50,812 bases of DNA from positions 1 to 50,812 of the forward strand of contig JBBSPV010000027.1 in assembly GCA_038258425.1 (NCBI GenBank). The letters run 5' to 3'. Position numbers and translations under genes: made by a program. Numbering within the stretch: the first letter of the stretch is position 1; each line of letters begins with the position of its first letter. The notes below the pieces were generated by a model. That model was not told the DNA's origin and made no database searches. It saw only the letters and a program-made list of their open reading frames with translations. Positions 22,704-30,288 of this stretch are shown piece by piece. The stretch comes from DATLGB01 sp038258425. GTDB taxonomy: Bacteria; Actinomycetota; Thermoleophilia; Solirubrobacterales; Solirubrobacteraceae.

Positions 22704-23899
22704 GCACCGCCGCCACCCCGGCCGCGACGAGCGACACCGCCCCCGAGGCCGGCGCCCAGGCCGGGGGCCAGGGTCCCGCCTGGCGCTCGCGCGCCCTGGC
22801 GGGCGCGGTGATCCTCTTCGCGATCGTCCTGCCGCTCTTCTATCCGAGCGGCTCGGGGTTCATCGGCGACGCCACGCAGGCGCTGGCCTACGTCGTCATG
22901 GCGCTCGGGCTCAACGTCGTGGTCGGCTTCGCCGGGCTGCTCGACCTCGGCTACGTGGCCTTCTACGCCATCGGGGCCTACACGATCGGCTGGTTCGGCT
23001 CGGGCTTCTTCTCCAAGGCCGACGTGCACGTGGGCGTCGGCGGCTTCGCGGCGTCCCTGCCGGGGATCCACTTCAACTTCCTGCTCGTGCTCGTGCTCGC
23101 CATCGTGTTCGCCGGGCTGCTCGGCTCGATCCTCGGATTCCCGACGCTGCGCCTGCGCGGCGACTACATCGCGATCGTCACGCTCGCGTTCGGCGAGATC
23201 ATCGGCCGCGTCGCCGTCAACGGCGGCAACGGCGTCTTCGGCATCGGCTCGTTCAACCTCACCAACGGCCGTCAGGGCATCAACCCCATCGACAAGCCCG
23301 ACCTGCCGCTGCTGGATCCGTTCACGACGCTCAACCTGCGCCCCTGGTACTACCTGGCGCTGACGCTCGCCCTGATCGTCGTGTTCATCAACCTGCGCCT
23401 GCGCGACTCGCGGCTCGGGCGGGCGTGGATCGCGGTGCGCGAGGACGAGGTGGCGGCGGTGTCCATGGGCATCCCGACGGTCAAGGTCAAGCTGCTGGCC
23501 TACTCGATGGGCGCGGCCATGGGCGGCGTCGCTGGCGCCTTCCTCGGCTCGTTCTTCGCGACGGTCAACGCCGACCAGTTCGAGTTCTCGTTCTCGATCT
23601 TCGTGCTCGCGATGATCATCCTCGGCGGCCTCGGCTCGATCTGGGGCGTCGTGGCCGGCGCGCTGGCCCTGTCGTTCATCAACACCTACCTCATCCCCGA
23701 CGTGTTCAACGGCGTGCCGTCCAAGCTCGGGCTCGACTTCGACCTGACCCAGCTCGGGTTCGGCATCTTCGGGTTCCTGCTCGTGATCATGATGGTCCTG
23801 CGTCCGCAGGGGCTGATCCCCGAACGCCGGCGCCAGATCGAGCTCACGGAGGGCCTCGAGGACCACGACGCCGTCTACGACGTCGAGGTGGAGCAGTGA
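22700..23899 (+). CDS. livM: branched-chain amino acid ABC transporter permease LivM
   Basis: 399 residues. Ala/Thr-rich N-terminus, then multiple transmembrane helices with LivM motifs: ALGLNVVVGFAGLLDLGYVAFYAIGAYT, TLRLRGDYIAIVTLAFGEI, RAWIAVREDEVAA, MGIPTVKVKLLAYSMGA and GGLGSIWGVVAGA. The C-terminal tail VLRPQGLIPERRRQIE is typical. It pairs with LivH. It overlaps livH and livG by four bases each (ATGA, GTGA). Confidence 0.93.
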   Translation: MSTAATPAATSDTAPEAGAQAGGQGPAWRSRALAGAVILFAIVLPLFYPSGSGFIGDATQALAYVVMALGLNVVVGFAGLLDLGYVAFYAIGAYTIGWFGSGFFSKADVHVGVGGFAASLPGIHFNFLLVLVLAIVFAGLLGSILGFPTLRLRGDYIAIVTLAFGEIIGRVAVNGGNGVFGIGSFNLTNGRQGINPIDKPDLPLLDPFTTLNLRPWYYLALTLALIVVFINLRLRDSRLGRAWIAVREDEVAAVSMGIPTVKVKLLAYSMGAAMGGVAGAFLGSFFATVNADQFEFSFSIFVLAMIILGGLGSIWGVVAGALALSFINTYLIPDVFNGVPSKLGLDFDLTQLGFGIFGFLLVIMMVLRPQGLIPERRRQIELTEGLEDHDAVYDVEVEQ

Positions 23900-24711
23900 C
23901 CGTCGAGCCCGCCGAGCAGCCGGCCGCCGCGCCGCTGTCGGACACGAGGATCCTCGAGGTCGAGGGCCTGACGAAGATCTTCGGCGGCCTCGTCGCGGTC
24001 GACGGCGTGTCCTTCAGCGTGCCGGAGCGCTCCATCGTCTCGATCATCGGACCCAACGGGGCCGGCAAGACGACGTTCTTCAACATGCTCACCGGCCTGT
24101 ACAAGCCGAGCTACGGCTCCGTGCGCTTCGAGGGCAAGGACATCACCGCCAAGCGGCCCGACCGCATCACCAAGGCCGGCGTCTCCCGGACGTTCCAGAA
24201 CATCCGGCTGTTCGGCACGATGACGGCCGTCGAGAACGTCCTGGTCGGCCGCCACCCCCGGATGCGCTCTGGGGTGATCGGAGCGATCGTGCGCCCGCCG
24301 CGCACGCGCAAGGAGGAGCGCGCGGGCGTCGAGCAGGCCCGCGAGCTGCTCACCTACGTCGGCGTCGAGCGGCGCCTGCACCATCTCGTGGCCTCCCACC
24401 TCTCCTACGGTGACCAGCGGCGGGTCGAGATCGCGCGGGCGCTGGCCTCCGCGCCGCGCCTGCTGCTGCTCGACGAGCCGACGGCGGGCATGAACCCGGC
24501 CGAGTCGGCGGAGCTGACGGCGTTCATGCGCAAGCTGCGCGACGAGCGCGAGCTCGCGATCCTGCTTATCGAGCACGACATGAAGGTCGTCATGGGCGTC
24601 TCGGAGCAGATCACGGTGATCGACCACGGCGAGAAGATCGCCGAGGGCCAGCCTCAGACGGTGCGCAACGACCCCCGAGTCATCGAGGCCTACCTCGGAA
24701 AGCAGGCGTGA
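23896..24711 (+). CDS. livG: branched-chain amino acid ABC transporter ATPase LivG
   Basis: 271 residues from a GTG inside the livM stop. Walker A GPNGAGKT at 52-59, Q-loop in SRTFQNIRLF, signature LSYGDQRRVEIARAL, Walker B LLLLDEPTAGMNP, H-loop LIEHDM. LSYGDQ and DEPTAGMNP are the hallmarks of LivG. It hydrolyses ATP to drive LivHM. livF starts seven bases downstream. Confidence 0.95.
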   Translation: MTVEPAEQPAAAPLSDTRILEVEGLTKIFGGLVAVDGVSFSVPERSIVSIIGPNGAGKTTFFNMLTGLYKPSYGSVRFEGKDITAKRPDRITKAGVSRTFQNIRLFGTMTAVENVLVGRHPRMRSGVIGAIVRPPRTRKEERAGVEQARELLTYVGVERRLHHLVASHLSYGDQRRVEIARALASAPRLLLLDEPTAGMNPAESAELTAFMRKLRDERELAILLIEHDMKVVMGVSEQITVIDHGEKIAEGQPQTVRNDPRVIEAYLGKQA

Positions 24712-24718
24712 CGCGCTG

Positions 24719-25429
24719 ATGGCACCGCTGCTCGAAGTCGACGACATCCACACCTACTACGGCTCGATCCAGGCGCTCAAGGGCGTCTCGCTGCAGGTCA
24801 ACGAGGGTGAGGTCGTGACGCTGATCGGCTCCAACGGGGCCGGCAAGTCGACGACGCTGCGCTCGATCTCCGGCCTGACGCCGCCGCGCACGGGCGCGAT
24901 CCGCTTCAAGGGCCACGACATCTCGAAGACCCCGGCCCAGGACGTCGTCGCGCTCGGGATCTCCCAGTCGCCCGAGGGCCGGCGCTGCTTCCAGCGCATG
25001 ACGGTGCGCGAGAACCTCGAGCTGGGCGCCTACCTGCGTCGCGACGAGTCGATCAAGCAGGACCTCGAACGGGTCTTCGAGCTCTTCCCACGGCTGGCCG
25101 AGCGCGAGAAGCAGAAGGCGGGCACGATGTCGGGCGGCGAGCAGCAGATGCTCGCGATCGGGCGGGCGATGATGGCCAACCCGACGCTGCTGCTGCTCGA
25201 CGAGCCCTCGCTCGGGCTGGCGCCCATCCTCGTCGACGTGATCTACGAGATCGTCGCCGAGATCAACCGGCAGGGCACGACGATCCTGCTCGTCGAGCAG
25301 AGCGCGTCGCACGCGCTGGAGGTCGCCGGTCGCGGCTACGTGATGGAGACCGGCAGGGTGGTGCTGGCCGACGAGGCCTCCGCGCTGCAGACCAACCCCG
25401 AAGTCCAGAAGGCCTACCTCGGCATATGA
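24719..25429 (+). CDS. livF: branched-chain amino acid ABC transporter ATPase LivF
   Basis: 236 residues. Walker A GSNGAGKS at 37-44, LivF-specific SPEGRRCFQRMTVRENLELGA, signature MSGGEQQMLAIGRAM, Walker B LLLLDEPSLGLAPI, H-loop VEQSA. It forms the ATPase heterodimer with LivG. The stop overlaps the ATG of a small membrane protein (ATGA). Confidence 0.95.
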   Translation: MAPLLEVDDIHTYYGSIQALKGVSLQVNEGEVVTLIGSNGAGKSTTLRSISGLTPPRTGAIRFKGHDISKTPAQDVVALGISQSPEGRRCFQRMTVRENLELGAYLRRDESIKQDLERVFELFPRLAEREKQKAGTMSGGEQQMLAIGRAMMANPTLLLLDEPSLGLAPILVDVIYEIVAEINRQGTTILLVEQSASHALEVAGRGYVMETGRVVLADEASALQTNPEVQKAYLGI

Positions 25430-25698
25430 CCGTCCTCGCCCTCCTCGGCGCCAAGGCGCTGTGGCTCACCTACCTCTGGCTGGCCTCGGCGATCGCCGGG
25501 GCGTACCTGTCCTCGCGCAAGGGCTATGGCGAGCGGCCCGGCCTGGCCTCGGGTCTGCTGCTCAACGTCATCGGCCCCATCGTCTGGCTCTTCTGGCCGG
25601 CCAAGCCCGAGTCCCTGTGGAAGCGCGTGGGGCCGTGGGGCTCGCGCGTCAAGGAGGAGCGCGCGGCGATCGACGAGGGCGACTCCGCGGCCTCGTAG
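25426..25698 (+). CDS. small membrane protein coupled to livF
   Basis: 90 residues. Hydrophobic segments at about 9-28 and 43-57 (LASGLLLNVIGPIVWLFWPA) enclose a short basic loop; the tail is charged. No family recognised. The start lies inside the livF stop, so it is almost certainly translated with the liv operon and may be a transporter accessory or only a hitch-hiker. It ends 15 bp from the convergent zinc-ribbon gene. Confidence 0.65.
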   Translation: MTVLALLGAKALWLTYLWLASAIAGAYLSSRKGYGERPGLASGLLLNVIGPIVWLFWPAKPESLWKRVGPWGSRVKEERAAIDEGDSAAS

Positions 25699-25713
25699 CG
25701 GCGTGCGGCGCTC

Positions 25714-26505
25714 CTAGCGGCGCAGCGGGTCGCGGCAGGGGGCGGGGACGACCGCTTCGACGAGCGTCCGCACCCCCTCGCCGCCCTTGAGGCTCAGCCG
25801 GCAGAACGTCAGGCGCGAGGTGGGATAGTCCGCGACGAGCAGGTACGGCGCGCCGATGATGCCGGTGCGGACGCGGCCCTGGAGCTCCGGCAGGGCGAAG
25901 CGGCGCTCGTAGGCGAGGCACTCGTACCGGTTGGCGCGGAGGCCGGCATCGGCCTCCTGCGCCGTGCGGCGCGCACCCGGCGGGAACGGCGTGCAGTGGG
26001 TTCCCGCGACCGGGTCACGCGTCTCGCCGGCGCGCAGGCGCGCGCGAGCGTCGGCGGTGATCCGGGCCTCGCCGGTCGTCACCAGCCGCCGCCGGAAGGC
26101 CAGGGTGCTCTCGCCGGCGCGGCGGGCCGGGCCCTGCGCGACCCGCGGCCGGCCCAGGACTCGCAGGCGCTCGCGCTCGGCGGCGATCAGCGCGCGCTGG
26201 CGGTCGGCGGCCGCCGACTGCTCGCGGCTCGCGTCGCCGCGCAGGCCGCCCACGAGGACCGCCACGGCCGCCGCCAGCACCGCGGCGACGGCGACCACGC
26301 CGGCGGCACCCCGTCGCCCGAGTCGCCGCTTGGGCCGGTGGGCGATCAGGTCGGCGCCGCAGTGCGGACACCGGCGCCCGGCGGCGTCCACGGACTCGCC
26401 GCAGCTCGGACAGGTGCGCTGCTTCGGGGCGAACGCCGCCCGGACGTCGTCGCGGCTCGCGTTGCGGGCCGCCTCCCACGGATCCGGGACGTGTGACTGC
26501 GTCAT
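25714..26505 (-). CDS. zinc-ribbon, single-pass membrane protein
   Basis: 263 residues. After about 30 polar residues come two CxxC knuckles, CPSCGE and CPHCGA, of a zinc-ribbon, then a basic stretch (RPKRRLGRRG), one transmembrane helix at about 70-90 (VVAVAAVLAAAVAVLVGG), a helical Arg/Ala segment and a C-terminal domain with four further cysteines. Topology: zinc ribbon inside, C-terminal domain outside. No function assigned. The ATG at 26505 is chosen because a TACGCT -10 sits nine bases upstream; upstream codons belong to the antisense of the neighbour. Confidence 0.75.
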   Translation of the reverse strand: MTQSHVPDPWEAARNASRDDVRAAFAPKQRTCPSCGESVDAAGRRCPHCGADLIAHRPKRRLGRRGAAGVVAVAAVLAAAVAVLVGGLRGDASREQSAAADRQRALIAAERERLRVLGRPRVAQGPARRAGESTLAFRRRLVTTGEARITADARARLRAGETRDPVAGTHCTPFPPGARRTAQEADAGLRANRYECLAYERRFALPELQGRVRTGIIGAPYLLVADYPTSRLTFCRLSLKGGEGVRTLVEAVVPAPCRDPLRR

Positions 26506-26514
26506 ACGTCTCTT

Positions 26515-26520
26515 AGCGTA
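26515..26520 (-). promoter_or_regulatory. -10 element (TACGCT) of the zinc-ribbon gene
   Basis: Read on the minus strand, TACGCT ends nine bases before the ATG at 26505, leaving a leader of about two bases. It lies between this gene and the epimerase gene that precedes it on the same strand. Confidence 0.4.
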
Positions 26521-26540
26521 CCGCCCAGGGGCGGCCAGGG

Positions 26541-27452
26541 CTACTTCCCGAGCGCCGAGCGCAACGCCTCGTCGAGGTCCGGGTGCACGAAGCGATAGCC
26601 GAGCTCGAGCGTGCGCTCCGGCACCGCCCGCTGGCCCTTGGTCACGATCTCGGACATCTCGCCGTACAGGAGCTTGATCGCGAAGGCCGGGACGGGCGCG
26701 ACCGCCGGCCGGCCGAGCGCCTTGCCCAGCGCCTTGGAGAAGGCCTTGTTCGTGACGGGCTCCGGCGCGCTGCCGTTGACCGCGCCGGTCCAGCCGTCGC
26801 CGTCGATGGCCTGCAGGTAGATGCCGACGAGGTCGTCGAGGTGGATCCAGGGCATGTACTGGTCGCCGCCGGCCACCGGGCCCCCGACGCCGAGTTTGAA
26901 CGGCGGCAGCATCGTCTTCAGCGCCCCGCCCTCCTCGGCGAGCACGATGCCCGTGCGCACATGCACGACCCGGGCGCCGAGCTCGGCGGCCGCGTCGGCC
27001 TCCCGCTCCCACACGACGCAGACGCGGGCCAGGAAGTCGTCCCCGGGCGGCGTCGACTCCGGCAGCGCCTCCGTGCCGTGCGGCCCGTAGTAGCCGACGG
27101 CCGAGGAGGAGACGAGCACGCCCGGGCGCGGGTCGGCGGCGCGCAGGCCGGCGACGAGGTTGCGCGTGCCGAGCTCGCGGGAGGACTCGATGCGCCGCTT
27201 GACGTCGGCGCTCCACCGCTGGGCGACGGGTTCGCCCGCGAGATGGACGACCGCGTCGCGGCCGGCGAGGGCCGCGACCGGCGCCGCCTCGGACTCCGGG
27301 CTCGTCCAGCCGACGGCCTCGACCCCCGGCAGCGCCGTCCGCGCCTTCTCCGCGTTGCGCGAGAGCACGGTGACCTCGTCGCCGCGGGCCAGCAGGGCCT
27401 GCACGAGCTTCGGCCCGATCAGCCCGGTCGCTCCCGTCATCGTCACGCGCAT
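26541..27452 (-). CDS. TIGR01777 family NAD(P)-dependent epimerase
   Basis: 303 residues. Extended short-chain dehydrogenase fold: GATGLIG at 7-13, VVHLAGEPVAQRW, VSSSAVGYYG (catalytic-like Tyr pair) and PWIHLDDLVGIY. The C-terminal DUF1731 region has AFAIKLLYGEMSEIVTKGQR and LELGYRFVHPDL. This is the YfcH/SDR39U1 group; substrate unknown. A ribosome-binding site GAAGGAG precedes the ATG by about 12 bases on the minus strand. It diverges from the thioredoxin gene across 127 bp that hold no other gene. Confidence 0.9.
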   Translation of the reverse strand: MRVTMTGATGLIGPKLVQALLARGDEVTVLSRNAEKARTALPGVEAVGWTSPESEAAPVAALAGRDAVVHLAGEPVAQRWSADVKRRIESSRELGTRNLVAGLRAADPRPGVLVSSSAVGYYGPHGTEALPESTPPGDDFLARVCVVWEREADAAAELGARVVHVRTGIVLAEEGGALKTMLPPFKLGVGGPVAGGDQYMPWIHLDDLVGIYLQAIDGDGWTGAVNGSAPEPVTNKAFSKALGKALGRPAVAPVPAFAIKLLYGEMSEIVTKGQRAVPERTLELGYRFVHPDLDEALRSALGK

Positions 27453-27579
27453 CCGTCAACCGCTCCTTCGTCGGGTTTTCGGTGGGTACGGCGCGCCGGC
27501 ACTCCCGGATCGAGGCACGCGATCGACCCCATCGCCCTTTCGCCTTGCCCGGCCGCCGCCCATGCCACACGCTGGGGCG

Positions 27580-27894
27580 ATGCGCTCCGTGACCGACGAC
27601 TCCTTCCAGGCCGAGGTGCTCGAGGCCGACCGGCCCGTGCTCGTGGACTTCACGGCCGCCTGGTGCGCACCGTGCCGCCAGATGACCCCCGTGCTGCGCG
27701 AGCTCGCGGCCGGCCGGGACGACCTGCGCGTGGTCTCCGTCGACGTCGACGCCGAGCGCGTGGCCGCCGCGCGCTACGGCGTGCTCGGGATGCCGACCTT
27801 CGTGCTCTTCCGCCACGGCGAGCCGGTGCTCACCCTGCGTGGCGCCCGGCCGCGCGGCCGGCTCGAGCGCGAGCTGGACGCGGCGCGCGGCTGA
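27580..27894 (+). CDS. thioredoxin
   Basis: 104 residues, a single thioredoxin fold. Active site WCAPCRQ with Cys29 and Cys32 (WCGPC in most thioredoxins, Ala here), cis-Pro in LGMPTF, and FRHGEPVLTLRGARP. It is a cytoplasmic disulphide reductase or thioredoxin-like protein. The ATG at 27580 gives the usual N-terminus; an in-frame ATG at 27562 would add six residues. It converges on the LysR gene with a 67-bp hairpin-rich gap. Confidence 0.9.
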   Translation: MRSVTDDSFQAEVLEADRPVLVDFTAAWCAPCRQMTPVLRELAAGRDDLRVVSVDVDAERVAAARYGVLGMPTFVLFRHGEPVLTLRGARPRGRLERELDAARG

Positions 27895-27905
27895 CCGGGG
27901 CGCGG

Positions 27906-27953
27906 GCCGAGGTCGTGCGGCCCCGGCCGCCCCGACTCGCGTCGTCCCTCGGC
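27906..27953. terminator. bidirectional terminator candidate between thioredoxin and LysR genes
   Basis: Nested inverted repeats between two convergent stops: GCCGAGG (27906-27912) with CCTCGGC (27947-27953), and inside them GCGGCC (27917-27922) with GGCCGC (27925-27930). The arrangement suits termination from both sides, but no T tracts are present. Confidence 0.35.
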
Positions 27954-27961
27954 GGCCGCGC

Positions 27962-28756
27962 TCAGCCGAGCGCCGCGCGCAGGTGCGCGGCCAGCAGCAC
28001 GACGGCGGGGGCGGGGTCCGCGCGGTGCAGCAGCACCCGCTGGACCGCGGGCGAGCCGTCCGGCAGCGCCGCGCCCTCCCCGTCCGCCCACGAGGCCGGC
28101 ACGAGCCCGACCGCCAGGCCGGCGCCCACGATCGCCCGCGCCGTGGCCGGATCGGCTGCCTCGAAGCGCGGCACGGGGCTGAAGCCGGCGGGCGCGAAGG
28201 CCGCGAGAGCCGCGTACCGCGCGGCGGTCCCCGCGGCGGGCAGCAGCACCGGGCGGTCGCGCAGGCCGCCGAGGTCGCCGTCCGGGGCCCCGAGCACGAC
28301 GAGCGGCTCCGGCCGCAGCGGGCCGGCGACGAGCCCGTCCGCCGGCCGGCCGGCGATTCCGAGGTCGGCGCGCCCGTCGCGCAGCCGCCGGAGCACCTCG
28401 TCCGCCGCCGCCTCCACGAACCCGATCCGCAGCGCGTCGGGCGCCGCGGCCAGGGCGGCGGCGAGTCCCGGCGCCGCGCCCGCCACCCGCACCGCGGTCG
28501 CGGCGGCGCCGACCGCCGAGCGCGCCCGCCGGACGTCGGCGAGGATCGTTTCGGCGCGCGCGAGCAGCTCGACGCCGGCGGGGGTGGGGGTCGCGCCCCG
28601 GCTCGTGCGCTCCAGCAGGCGCACGCCGAGCTCGGCCTCGAGGCGCAGCACGTGCTGGGAGACCGCGGACTGGGTCAGGTGCAGCGCCTCCGCCGCGCGC
28701 GTGAAGTGCTCGTGCCTGGCCACGGCGACGAAGCACTCCAGCTGCTTGAGGTCCAT
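27962..28756 (-). CDS. LysR-family transcriptional regulator
   Basis: 264 residues. N-terminal winged helix MDLKQLECFVAVARHEHFTRAAEALHLTQSAVSQHV region (1-60) is a textbook LysR DNA-binding domain, with TSRGATPTPAG linker. The effector domain is Ala/Gly/Pro-rich and a little short. The start at 28756 is chosen because the LysR fold begins there; 15 codons further upstream would overlap the malic enzyme stop. It lies 10 bp downstream of, and on the same strand as, the malic enzyme gene, not divergent as LysR genes usually are. Its target is unknown. Confidence 0.88.
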   Translation of the reverse strand: MDLKQLECFVAVARHEHFTRAAEALHLTQSAVSQHVLRLEAELGVRLLERTSRGATPTPAGVELLARAETILADVRRARSAVGAAATAVRVAGAAPGLAAALAAAPDALRIGFVEAAADEVLRRLRDGRADLGIAGRPADGLVAGPLRPEPLVVLGAPDGDLGGLRDRPVLLPAAGTAARYAALAAFAPAGFSPVPRFEAADPATARAIVGAGLAVGLVPASWADGEGAALPDGSPAVQRVLLHRADPAPAVVLLAAHLRAALG

Positions 28757-28766
28757 CCCGCGGCGC

Positions 28767-30233
28767 CTAGGCGCGCGCCGCGCCGCCGTCGCCGGCCGCA
28801 TAGCCGATCTCGAGCTCGGCGGTCGCCTCGCCGGCGGCCCGGGCCTGCGCGGCGACGGCGTCCGCGACGGCCGGCGCGACGTCGCGGTTGAACACGGACG
28901 GGACGATGTAGTCCTCGCGCAGCTCGTCGTCGCCGACGATGGCCGCGATCCCGTAGGCGGCCGCGGTCTTCATCGCCTCGGTGATCTGGCCGGCCCGGAC
29001 GTCGAGCGCGCCGCGGAAGACGCCCGGGAAGCACAGGACGTTGTTGATCTGGTTCGGGTAGTCCGAGCGGCCCGTGGCGAGGATGCGCACGTACGGCGCC
29101 GCCGCCTCCGGGGCGATCTCCGGGTTCGGATTGGCCATCGCGAAGACCATCGCGTCGGGGCGCATGTGCCCGAGCGCCTGCGCCGGCATCACCCGCGCGC
29201 CGGACAGGCCGACGAAGAGGTCCATGCCCTCGACGACGTCCGCGGGACCGCCCGTGCGGCCCTCGGGGTTCGTCGCCTCGGCGAACCAGCGCTTGACGGG
29301 CGGCATGGTGGCGTCGAGGTAGTCCTCTCGCCCCGTGTGCAGGGCGCCGCGCGAGTCGCAGCCGACGATCTGCGTCACCCCGGCCGCGAGCAGGATCCGC
29401 GAGACGGCGATCCCCGCCGCGCCGAGGCCGACCACGAGCACGCGCACGTCGCCGAGCGCCCGTCCGGTGAGCTTGGCCGCGTTGATGAGCGCCGCGAGCA
29501 CGACCACGGCGGTGCCGTGCTGATCGTCGTGGAAGACCGGGATGTCGAGCTCGGCCTTGAGGCGGTCCTCGATCTCGAAGCAGCGCGGCGCGGAGATGTC
29601 CTCGAGGTTGATGCCGCCGAACCCGGGCGCCACGGCGCGGACGGCGGCGACGACCGCGTCGGGCTCGCGCGCGTCGAGGCACAGCGGGAAGGCGTCGACC
29701 CCGCCGAATTCCTTGAAGAGCATGCACTTGCCCTCCATGACCGGCATGGCCGCCTCCGGGCCGATGTCGCCGAGCCCGAGCACCGCCGAGCCGTCGGAGA
29801 CGACGGCCACCGTGTTGCGCTTGATCGTGTACTGGAACGCCTTCCGGCGGTCCTCGGCGATCGCCAGGCAGACGCGGGCGACGCCCGGCGTGTAGGCCAT
29901 GGACAGGTCGTCGCGGGTCTTGAGCGGGTGGCGATTGAGCTGCTCGAGCTTGCCCCCGACGTGCAGCAGGAAGGTGCGGTCGGTCGTGTCGACGACCTCC
30001 GTGCCGTCCAGCGCGCCGACGGCGGCCACGACGCGCGCCCCGTGCTCCGGGCCGGACGTGTCGACGGTGATGTCGCGCACCGTGTGGCCGTCGTCGAGCG
30101 AGACGAGGTCGATGGCGCCGATGGTCCCGGCGGCCTCACCGATCGCCGTCGCGACCCGCCCCAGGTTGCCCGGCCGATGCTCGATGCGGACCCGGATGGT
30201 GAGGGAGTACTGGGCGGAGGTCGGCTCGGCCAT
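28767..30233 (-). CDS. NAD(P)-dependent malic enzyme with N-terminal ACT domain
   Basis: 488 residues. An ACT domain at about 11-85 (RVRIEHRPGNLGRVATAIGEAAG) precedes the malic enzyme core: SMAYTPGVARVCLAI with Tyr114, GLGDIGPEAAMPVMEGKCMLF with Lys169, VFHDDQHGTAVVVLAAL, VVGLGAAGIAVSRILL for NAD(P), and AMANPNPEIAP. It decarboxylates malate to pyruvate. The ACT domain suggests allosteric control by an amino acid or related ligand; similar ACT-malic enzymes occur in other bacteria. No phosphotransacetylase domain. It diverges from polA and is followed by a LysR gene. Confidence 0.93.
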   Translation of the reverse strand: MAEPTSAQYSLTIRVRIEHRPGNLGRVATAIGEAAGTIGAIDLVSLDDGHTVRDITVDTSGPEHGARVVAAVGALDGTEVVDTTDRTFLLHVGGKLEQLNRHPLKTRDDLSMAYTPGVARVCLAIAEDRRKAFQYTIKRNTVAVVSDGSAVLGLGDIGPEAAMPVMEGKCMLFKEFGGVDAFPLCLDAREPDAVVAAVRAVAPGFGGINLEDISAPRCFEIEDRLKAELDIPVFHDDQHGTAVVVLAALINAAKLTGRALGDVRVLVVGLGAAGIAVSRILLAAGVTQIVGCDSRGALHTGREDYLDATMPPVKRWFAEATNPEGRTGGPADVVEGMDLFVGLSGARVMPAQALGHMRPDAMVFAMANPNPEIAPEAAAPYVRILATGRSDYPNQINNVLCFPGVFRGALDVRAGQITEAMKTAAAYGIAAIVGDDELREDYIVPSVFNRDVAPAVADAVAAQARAAGEATAELEIGYAAGDGGAARA

Positions 30234-30243
30234 GCCGGCCCGG

Positions 30244-30278
30244 ACTGTAGTTCTCGGGGCGGCCGGGCGGGATACCCT
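30244..30278. promoter_or_regulatory. divergent -10 elements for the malic enzyme gene and polA
   Basis: On the minus strand TACAGT (30249-30244) ends ten bases before the malic enzyme ATG; on the plus strand TACCCT (30273-30278) ends ten bases before the polA ATG. Both fit the TANNNT pattern seen across the window. The start codons are 55 bp apart, so the -35 regions overlap the opposite promoter. Confidence 0.45.
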
Positions 30279-30288
30279 CCGGGACGCC

